In this document: positions 1 to 4,705 of the stretch, one piece after another
Layout of the letters: the number at the start of each line of letters is the position of its first letter
Numbering within the stretch: position 1 is the first letter of the stretch
From: Hyphococcus sp.
GTDB taxonomy: Bacteria; Pseudomonadota; Alphaproteobacteria; Caulobacterales; Parvularculaceae
NCBI GenBank assembly: GCA_021604585.1
Contig: BQJG01000099.1
Span: 1-6,800, forward strand
Reading direction: 5' to 3'
DNA length: 6,800 nucleotides
Program-made: the position numbers and the translations under genes
Notes under the pieces: generated by a model
Told to the model about the DNA's origin: nothing
Seen by the model: the letters and a program-made list of their open reading frames with translations, nothing else
The model's database searches: none

Positions 1-271
1 CGATGCGCGCGGCGAAATCCGCGTCATCCTCGTCATCGTCATGATTGGCGATGACGCATTCGATAATCATCGTAACGCTTCGGCTTTGCGCGCCATCCGC
101 GCCCAACTCACGCACCCCGCCCGCATCTTCGCTCGTGTAAACCTTGATAGCCGGAAGGTTGTTTTTACCGAGCACATCAAGCCGGCTGTCAAAAACCCGT
201 TCCTCCGCCGCCGTCGCCTCTTTCAACAGCGCGACAGCGGCGGCGCGGATCGCCGTTCTGAAATGCGTCAT
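1..271 (-). CDS. Tail terminator protein, lambda gpU-like (N-terminal part, cut by left window edge)
   Basis: The frame opens with ATG at 271 and stays open for 90 codons to the window edge, so the C-terminus is missing. The product begins MTHFRTAIRAAAVALLKEAT and continues with a VFDSR segment (residues 27-31), LPAIKVYTSED (39-49) and a beta-rich stretch ending SVTMIIECVI (65-74), followed by an acidic run of Asp/Glu (78-84). A short N-terminal amphipathic helix, then F-x-x-R, then PAIxVYT, then a beta strand is the layout of lambda gpU, the hexameric ring that stops tail-tube growth and forms the head-joining surface. The start codon overlaps the stop of the upstream gpFII-like gene as ATGA, so translation is probably coupled. 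Position after the neck genes agrees with the call. The family assignment rests on motif layout read by eye; another tail-terminator family of the same fold is possible. Confidence 0.72.
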   Translation of the reverse strand, partial: MTHFRTAIRAAAVALLKEATAAEERVFDSRLDVLGKNNLPAIKVYTSEDAGGVRELGADGAQSRSVTMIIECVIANHDDDEDDADFAARI

Positions 272-591
272 ACCGGCGCCAGCCCTGCCTTGCGCAAAAT
301 CAGCTTGACCATGCCTTGCTCATCGGGCTGCACCGACACCGCGCGAAAGCGCAGGCCCCGGCAATAAACGTGACCGCCTTCGCCGAAGCATTCCGGCAGG
401 TCCGCTTGTCTGATATCGAGCGCGGATTCATTTCCGTCCAAATCGGAATAAAGACCGGCGTCAATCGGCGCATAGCGCGCGGTGAAGATCCCCTTAACCT
501 CAACCGCATCAGCGTCGACGGCGACAAGCGACGCCGCTTCACCGAGAACACCGGTAAAGATATCATCAAGACCGTTATACAAGTCGATCAC
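268..591 (-). CDS. Head-tail attachment protein, lambda gpFII-like
   Basis: This 107-residue protein starts at a GTG whose bases overlap the TGA of the upstream gene (GTGA). AGGG lies a few bases before the start. The chain begins MIDLYNGLDDIFTGVLGEAA, then VEVKGIFTARY (about 31-41), LDIRQADLPE (58-67) and LRFRAVSVQPDEQG (80-93), ending in a LILRKAGL strand. Lambda gpFII has the same order: a short N-terminal helix, a G-x-F-D-type strand, a strand ending in a polar loop, then V-x-x-V-x-P-D-x-x-G before the last strand. gpFII joins the filled head, through the gpW ring, to the tail. Neighbours fit: a gpZ-position protein upstream and a gpU-like protein downstream. The length (107 against 117 in lambda) fits. 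Sequence identity to lambda itself is low, so this is a fold-level call from motifs. Confidence 0.75.
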   Translation of the reverse strand: MIDLYNGLDDIFTGVLGEAASLVAVDADAVEVKGIFTARYAPIDAGLYSDLDGNESALDIRQADLPECFGEGGHVYCRGLRFRAVSVQPDEQGMVKLILRKAGLAPV

Positions 592-1343
592 TTCAGCCCT
601 GCCGTTTTGATTGCGCGGTCCATCGCCACGCGGAAGTTGATCGGAAGGCGCGCCGCCGCCGTTTTTCTGGCGCCATCTTCAAAGCCCAGTATCGCGCGAT
701 AGGTCGGCTGGCGCACGAACATCATGACGCCCTTGACCTTGCCCTTTGCGCGCCTCTCATAGATGCCAGGCGGCAGTTTGGTTTTCCGGTTTGATCGGGA
801 GCGTACGGCGAAGTAACGCGCGCGCCCCTTGCCGGCGCGCTTGCGCGAGGTTTCGGTTTCGTTAGCGCCATAGCCGGCGTCATTGAACGCCTGAAGCTGC
901 GACAGGATCTGCACAAACCGCGACGCCGGAATGTTGCCATACCGATTGAGACGAAAGCCCTTCGCCGGGACCGCAAATTCATCTTCTCGCATGACGCCGA
1001 TCGCGCGCAGGCGCTTTTCAAATCTTTTCGGCGGGCGCTTGCCGCCATATTCCAGCGGCTCCAGGTAAGACCGGAAGCCCGCCGACGTTTGCGTGAATTC
1101 GCGAAAGCCGACCTTTGCGACCAGGTTTCTTTTTGTCGCCGGGAGAACGCGGAACGCATTCAAGGTGAAGCGCGTTGGACGATCAAGAACACGCGGCAAT
1201 CGTTTGACCGTATTCTGTTGAATGTCCTTCGCCGTTTTCGTGAGCGCCAAGGCGGTCGCAAAAGGCAATTGCCGCTTTTCGAGATCGTTAAGCGACCGCT
1301 TGAACGCCGCAGCCTCGACCCTGACATTGATGTCAATCGCCAT
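588..1343 (-). CDS. Basic neck / tail-completion protein in the lambda gpZ position
   Basis: This 251-residue, strongly basic protein starts MAIDINVRVEAAAFKRSLND, with a predicted helix at about 10-45 rich in Ala, Lys and Leu. A conserved-looking block RPTRFTLNAFRVLPATK lies at 55-71. It is followed by LEPLEYGGKRPPKRFEKRL (94-112), a VPAKGFRLNRYGNIPASR stretch (125-142), FVQILSQLQAF (143-153) and LPPGIYERR (190-198). I recognise this pattern from phage proteins placed between capsid and tail genes, usually annotated as minor tail or neck proteins. Lambda gpZ or HK97 gp10-type tail-completion proteins are the nearest functional guess. The ATG at 1343 lacks a strong Shine-Dalgarno, but an upstream small ORF stops only 3 bases before it, which suggests coupled translation. 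Its TGA overlaps the next gene's GTG. The gene itself is firm; the exact function is an inference from position and composition. Confidence 0.7.
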   Translation of the reverse strand: MAIDINVRVEAAAFKRSLNDLEKRQLPFATALALTKTAKDIQQNTVKRLPRVLDRPTRFTLNAFRVLPATKRNLVAKVGFREFTQTSAGFRSYLEPLEYGGKRPPKRFEKRLRAIGVMREDEFAVPAKGFRLNRYGNIPASRFVQILSQLQAFNDAGYGANETETSRKRAGKGRARYFAVRSRSNRKTKLPPGIYERRAKGKVKGVMMFVRQPTYRAILGFEDGARKTAAARLPINFRVAMDRAIKTAGLK

Positions 1344-1346
1344 GAC

Positions 1347-1487
1347 TTAAAAGTCGCCGCCGGACTTACTCAACATTTCCGGCGGCAACCCCTCAGGGAA
1401 ATCGTTATTCTTCGCCAGCGTCTGAAGACGCGCCGACGTAATCGGCGACGAACGCAGCTTCGCTTTCATAGCCCGCTTTTTGTTCAT
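1347..1487 (-). CDS. Probable small overlapping ORF (46 aa), or +1 frameshift extension of the acidic protein
   Basis: The frame is open from just after a stop at 1491-1493 down to TAA at 1347-1349. It has ATG codons at 1487 and 1469, giving 46 or 40 residues. It overlaps the end of the acidic protein gene in the +1 frame, then alone covers 1344-1404 up to 3 bases before the next gene. Its C-terminal half reads LQTLAKNNDFPEGLPPEM, then LSKSGGDF. This has the composition of ordinary protein and fills exactly the space left between two genes in an otherwise tightly packed operon. No good Shine-Dalgarno precedes either ATG, so it may be translated by coupling, or joined to the upstream protein by a +1 shift near GAA-TAA-C at 1404-1410. 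A sequencing error or natural frameshift in the upstream gene would look the same. I do not recognise a family. Confidence 0.4.
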   Translation of the reverse strand: MNKKRAMKAKLRSSPITSARLQTLAKNNDFPEGLPPEMLSKSGGDF

Positions 1488-1830
1488 CGGTCAGCGTCGC
1501 CCATTCTTCGCGCGCCTCCGCTTCAAGTTCTTCCGTCGAAACCTCATCGCCGGATTGATCTCCGGAATCGTCATCGGCTTTTTCAATCGAAAGAGCATCC
1601 TCTTGTCGGCGGGAAATGGTATCGAGATCGATATCCAATTCAACGCCGCGCTTTACGGTGATCGGCGATGCCAATACGTGACACCCCTTCACCATTTTCG
1701 GCTTGCCTTTCTTGTCCACTTCCAGCTTGGACGCAAACCGCGCAGCAATCGCATCAGATAACCTGACTTGCGTTTCCGGCCCGATTCGCAAACCCGCAGC
1801 CGCAATTACTGTTGCTCTTGTCAGTGACAT
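1405..1830 (-). CDS. Acidic phage protein of unknown function, just downstream of the capsid gene
   Basis: I chose ATG at 1830 (141 aa) rather than the upstream in-frame ATG at 1878, because AAGGA lies 7 bases before it and the extra N-terminal residues would be an arginine-rich read of a hairpin. The chain begins MSLTRATVIAAAGLRIGPET, with a compact domain to about residue 80 including KLEVDKKGKPKMVKGCHVLA and VKRGVELDIDLDTI. A low-complexity Asp/Glu/Ser linker follows (85-106), then a helix-like segment EEWATLTDEQKAGY (108-121) and YESEAAFVADYV. The AAG-L-x-x-GPET-x-V-x-L-S start faintly resembles the small N-terminal domain of Mu-like gp35 proteins, which also follow gpT. It sits in the lambda gpFI position, and gpFI is likewise a small acidic packaging helper. 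Both links are weak inferences. Confidence 0.8.
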   Translation of the reverse strand: MSLTRATVIAAAGLRIGPETQVRLSDAIAARFASKLEVDKKGKPKMVKGCHVLASPITVKRGVELDIDLDTISRRQEDALSIEKADDDSGDQSGDEVSTEELEAEAREEWATLTDEQKAGYESEAAFVADYVGASSDAGEE

Positions 1831-1851
1831 TTCATTTTCCTTTTTCGCTAC

Positions 1852-1875
1852 GGCGACGCGGCGAACCCGTCGCCG
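1852..1875 (-). other. GC-rich hairpin between capsid gene and next gene
   Basis: In the 72-base gap after the major capsid gene, 1852-1858 (GGCGACG on the plus strand) pairs perfectly with 1868-1874 across a 9-base loop. A competing stem pairs 1859-1864 with 1870-1875 around a 5-base loop. The two stems exclude each other. In the transcribed (minus) direction no T-run follows, so it is not a classic intrinsic terminator. It ends about 10 bases before the AAGGA of the next gene. It could protect or separate the capsid message or modulate the next start. This is the longest gap in the window that carries no obvious coding sequence. Confidence 0.4.
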
Positions 1876-1902
1876 CATCGCCTGGTTTCATCACTGACCC
1901 AA

Positions 1903-2826
1903 TTAAACGAGCTGGATCCGCACCGATTTCTGCCAAAGGCCGTAACCGGCGTTTCTCGACGCATATAGACCGAACAAATGTTCGCGCGTGTTGAAGAAAT
2001 GGTCGCTTCCTTCGGTCAGAATGGACGGCTCCGGCGCAACTTCTTCTTGCCGAATAAACGGCTTGATTTCGCCATGCGTGGCATTGACGAAAATTGTGGC
2101 TACGGCTGTCAGTCTCGGATTGACAACCGGCGTGAAGGTCGCGCCGGGAATGTTTTGCAACGGGTTTGTGTCGCCCCCGCCGGTGACAGGGTTAGAAAGC
2201 GCCTTGCTAGCGATACCGAAATAATTCGTCGGCACCATGACCGAAAACGACATAGCGTCTTCATTGATCGGCTGGCCCTGATCATCCTTAAAGCCCATGA
2301 GCGCTTCAACGCCTTTCAGGACGGCGTCCTGAAATTCCGCCACGGTCGGCTTAGCGACAGTTGCAACATCGAAAGTCAGGTCATTATCCTGCACGCCTGA
2401 CAGGCCTTCGCCGTGATCGGTATCGTAAAAATACTGGCCGTCATAACAGACTTGCTGATGGCCGTTGTTGATCAGGGCAGAGATCAATTGACCCCAATGC
2501 AGATCAGTTTTTCCGAATGTATCGTTAATGCGGATTTGAATCTGACCGATCTTGTCGCGGCGCATGTCTTTGTCGAAAACGCCGAGCGTCGCCTCGAAAT
2601 CCAGATTCTTGATCGTCAGTTCGTTTTCGAGCAACGTCTTGACGGAACGCCCGCCAATCATTTCGCGCAGCATTGGCGATTGACCGAGCCAACCGTATTT
2701 TTCTTCCGCCTGGTCTGACGTGGCATACATGGAAAACATGCCGATCCAGGGTAGGATTACCGGATTTGCAAGACGGTTGAGGATCAGGCCCCGCACGTCC
2801 CGCGTCGTAATTTTTTCGTATGACAT
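1903..2826 (-). CDS. Major capsid protein, Mu gpT-like family
   Basis: This 307-residue protein forms the head shell. ATG at 2826 has AAGGA 10 bases upstream. Diagnostic segments are KYGWLGQSPMLREMIGGR (43-60), LTIKNLDFEATLGVFDKDM (70-88), and CYDGQYFYDTDH (127-138), the hallmark of the Mu gpT head-subunit family, followed by NPLQNIPGATFTPVVNPRL (221-239). Length matches Mu gpT (about 305 residues). The protein probably adopts the HK97 fold known for tailed-phage capsids, but no long N-terminal scaffold (delta) domain is visible, in line with a separate scaffold encoded upstream. The gene follows a gpD-type decoration gene by 33 bases and is followed by a gap with a hairpin. A lambda-type operon would normally carry gpE here, so this is a mosaic arrangement. 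Confidence 0.9.
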   Translation of the reverse strand: MSYEKITTRDVRGLILNRLANPVILPWIGMFSMYATSDQAEEKYGWLGQSPMLREMIGGRSVKTLLENELTIKNLDFEATLGVFDKDMRRDKIGQIQIRINDTFGKTDLHWGQLISALINNGHQQVCYDGQYFYDTDHGEGLSGVQDNDLTFDVATVAKPTVAEFQDAVLKGVEALMGFKDDQGQPINEDAMSFSVMVPTNYFGIASKALSNPVTGGGDTNPLQNIPGATFTPVVNPRLTAVATIFVNATHGEIKPFIRQEEVAPEPSILTEGSDHFFNTREHLFGLYASRNAGYGLWQKSVRIQLV

Positions 2827-2859
2827 AGTCGATAGTTCCTTTTTCAGTTGCGGGACAAA

Positions 2860-3291
2860 TTACGCTTGCAACGCCGCTTTTGCGGTCATCGCATCAAATT
2901 CAACGACGGCAACGCCCGAAGAGATCCAGCGCGAGACGTAGCCGATCAACGAGTTTGTCGACGCCGTCAGCGTGAACGTGTCATCGTCTGAAGCGTAAAC
3001 AGCTGGCCGGTCATTGGCTGCAATCGTTGTGGCGCCGGCGACAGGGAGTTCAATCCGGCCGCGCGTTCTGACGCGGACATTTTTGTCGCCTGCCGCGCCG
3101 TCCGAATTGTCGACCGTGCCTTCGACGGCGAAGCCCTGGAACGGATCGCCCGCCTGCAACGGCCGTGAATAGCCAGCGCCATTCTCGCCGACTGCAGCGC
3201 CTTCAAAGATGGTGTCAGCGGCGATAACCGGATAATCCTCAATATCACCGATGAAAAATTCGCGCGGCTTGCGCGCAGCAAGTGTCGTCAT
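2860..3291 (-). CDS. Head decoration (capsid-stabilising) protein, lambda gpD-like
   Basis: The 143-residue product begins MTTLAARKPREFFIGDIEDY. It then has PVIAADTIFEGAAVGENGAG (21-40), PLQAGDPFQGFAVEGTVDNS (44-63), a basic strand NVRVRTRGRIELPV (71-84), RPAVYASDDDTFTLT (95-109) and IGYVSRWISSGVAVVEFDA (116-134). This succession of beta strands with YEGAAVG-, AGDxFxGFA- and VYASDDDTF-type motifs is typical of phage decoration proteins related to lambda gpD, which trimerise on the outside of the expanded head and lock it. ATG at 3291 has a strong GGAG 8 bases upstream. It lies between the protease/scaffold gene and the capsid gene, as D does between C and E in lambda. No signal peptide or membrane segment is seen. 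Confidence 0.87.
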   Translation of the reverse strand: MTTLAARKPREFFIGDIEDYPVIAADTIFEGAAVGENGAGYSRPLQAGDPFQGFAVEGTVDNSDGAAGDKNVRVRTRGRIELPVAGATTIAANDRPAVYASDDDTFTLTASTNSLIGYVSRWISSGVAVVEFDAMTAKAALQA

Positions 3292-3331
3292 TGTGAAATC
3301 TCCTGTTTTGTGTTTTCAGCGTAGACGCCGC

Positions 3332-3838
3332 CTAAGCGGCCGCGCGCGTATGTTTTGGAAAGCCGAGATCGGCCATTTCGTTTGCAACGAAAACGTCTTT
3401 CGACACTTCCTTCGCTTGACCTGAAGCGCCGAGATTTTCCCACTTGGCATTGGCGATCTTTTCCGCGCTTTCGTGATTGGTCGCTTTCGTATCATCGGCC
3501 GCAGCCGTTGATTCAGGCGCGGCGGCGTCAGCGGGCGCGCCATCTTTTTCAGCCGCTTCGCGCGCTGCGATATGCGCGCCGCCTTTGGCTTTCTCCGCCT
3601 TGATGATGGAAGCGGCGAAGGTTTCCGGCGATGTGCCGTCGCCGATAGCCGTCGATAGCTCCGCCTCATAACCGGGGAGGCAATTTTCCTGCAGGCCAGC
3701 AATACGTGCGCGCTCGGCTGCGGCGCCCTCGGCAAGCGCTGTCTTCTGCGCCTCAGCGACCGCAGCCGCGACGATTGCTTCGACAAGTTCCGGCCGGTTC
3801 GCGTTAAGCCCGGCCGCGTCCACAGTATTCCAATCCAT
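3332..3838 (-). CDS. Probable nested capsid scaffold protein (in-frame internal start, Nu3-like)
   Basis: ATG at 3838 lies in frame inside the protease gene (its Met290) and would give a 168-residue protein identical to the protease C-terminus. It is preceded by AAGGAG with 9 bases spacing, as good as any ribosome site in the window. The product starts MDWNTVDAAGLNANRPELVE and has an Ala/Glu-rich helical stretch suited to a coiled coil (about 17-50, including AEGAAAERARIAGL). A disordered Ala/Asp/Glu region (about 90-125) follows, and then a KWENLGASGQ-type tail. In lambda, scaffold Nu3 is made from such an internal start in gene C, and in Mu the scaffold Z is nested in protease gene I. The scaffold would organise capsid subunits and be cleaved by the protease. 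The sequence shows the start signals; actual production is inferred. Confidence 0.68.
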   Translation of the reverse strand: MDWNTVDAAGLNANRPELVEAIVAAAVAEAQKTALAEGAAAERARIAGLQENCLPGYEAELSTAIGDGTSPETFAASIIKAEKAKGGAHIAAREAAEKDGAPADAAAPESTAAADDTKATNHESAEKIANAKWENLGASGQAKEVSKDVFVANEMADLGFPKHTRAAA

Positions 3839-4705
3839 TGCGATATTCTCCTTTTGGATTGCGCGACCGGCGGCGGCGTCCGGCCCATTTCCTGAAATTC
3901 GACGGCTCGCCAGCACCGTCAAAGCCTCGTTTAAAGTTGCAACTTGATCGATCATCCCCGCAGCCAGTGCTGCGCTGGCGCTCATAATCGCGCCCTGACC
4001 ATATTTTGTTAGAACCGTGCCAACCGTCACGCCGCGCCCTCGCGCCACGTCATCGATAAAGGCCTGCGCCGCTTCATCGATGATCGATTGCAATTGCTCC
4101 GCGCGCTCCGGACTGCCTGCAGGCGGATTCTTCTGCGGCGATTGCGTTGAACGCACTTCGGTTTTGACGGCGCCGAACCGTTCCAGAATGCCGGACAATT
4201 CCATACCCGACGCCATTGCGCCGACAGATCCGACAACCGCCGTTTTGGCGGCGAAAATTTCATTCGTCTGTGACGCCAGCCAATAGGCTGCGCTGGCGCC
4301 GATACCCTCAATATGGGCGGCGGTCGGCTTTTCGGCGGACGCTTCCGCTATCGCCGCCGCGCATTCATCGCAGCCGACAACCATGCCGCCAGGACTTTCA
4401 ATCGATAACAAAATCGAATGAACGCGGTCATCGCTTCGCGCAAAAGCCAGATCCTTGATGATCAAGCCATACGCGCCGCCATAGCCGGCGCTGCGCATCA
4501 ACGGTCCCATGACGGGAATAACCGCGACGCCATCGATGATCCTGGTCCGCGCGCCATCGTAAAGGCTTTCACCGCCAGCAATGGCGACAAGCTGATCATC
4601 TTCCCATGACAACAAGATCGACACGCCGCGTTCCGTCAGATCCATTGCCCAAAGATTTGACGCCGACAGCCGCAGCATCTTTTTGAATAAAGCCAGATCA
4701 ATCAT
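3332..4705 (-). CDS. S49 (SppA/SohB-like) capsid maturation protease, lambda gpC-like
   Basis: This 457-residue protein has an N-terminal S49 serine peptidase domain (about 20-270) and a scaffold-like C-terminal part (290-457). Visible motifs are VAVIPVMGPL (60-69), SIESPGGMV (101-109, oxyanion region), GIGASAAYWLAS (134-145) with probable nucleophile Ser138, and VGSVGAMASGMELSG (158-172). STQSPQKNPPAGSP (186-199) holds Lys192, 54 residues after the serine, the expected position of the S49 general base. The key residues are therefore present. The enzyme should cleave scaffold and perhaps portal inside the prohead. I chose ATG at 4705 instead of an in-frame start at 4792, because it has AGGA close by, overlaps the portal stop by 8 bases (coupled translation), and the extra 29 residues are a Lys/Arg-rich read of the acidic portal tail. 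Confidence 0.93.
   Translation of the reverse strand: MIDLALFKKMLRLSASNLWAMDLTERGVSILLSWEDDQLVAIAGGESLYDGARTRIIDGVAVIPVMGPLMRSAGYGGAYGLIIKDLAFARSDDRVHSILLSIESPGGMVVGCDECAAAIAEASAEKPTAAHIEGIGASAAYWLASQTNEIFAAKTAVVGSVGAMASGMELSGILERFGAVKTEVRSTQSPQKNPPAGSPERAEQLQSIIDEAAQAFIDDVARGRGVTVGTVLTKYGQGAIMSASAALAAGMIDQVATLNEALTVLASRRISGNGPDAAAGRAIQKENIAMDWNTVDAAGLNANRPELVEAIVAAAVAEAQKTALAEGAAAERARIAGLQENCLPGYEAELSTAIGDGTSPETFAASIIKAEKAKGGAHIAAREAAEKDGAPADAAAPESTAAADDTKATNHESAEKIANAKWENLGASGQAKEVSKDVFVANEMADLGFPKHTRAAA
3848..3853 (-). promoter_or_regulatory. Strong internal ribosome binding site inside the protease gene
   Basis: On the minus strand AAGGAG sits 9 bases before the in-frame ATG at 3838, within codons for Gln-Lys-Glu of the protease linker. 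A near-perfect Shine-Dalgarno at this exact domain boundary is what decides the nested scaffold start. Confidence 0.75.

Noticed and set aside
1089..1661. Plus-strand ORF of 190 codons
   Set aside because: It lies antisense to two supported genes and crosses their boundary. The product is Arg-rich with no recognisable motif and no ribosome site, as expected for the complement of GC-rich coding DNA.
1852..1875. Intrinsic transcription terminator
   Set aside because: The stem is strong but no T-run follows in the minus-strand direction, and the operon clearly continues into the neck genes.
1831..1878. Longer N-terminus for the acidic protein from ATG at 1878
   Set aside because: The extension is RRRVRR-like and reads through the hairpin region. 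ATG at 1830 has AAGGA at good spacing.
3316..3888. Minus-strand ORF of 190 codons in another frame of the protease gene
   Set aside because: Very Arg/Lys/Pro/Ser-rich product with no motif. The overlapping frame carries the protease C-terminus and scaffold with a strong internal start.
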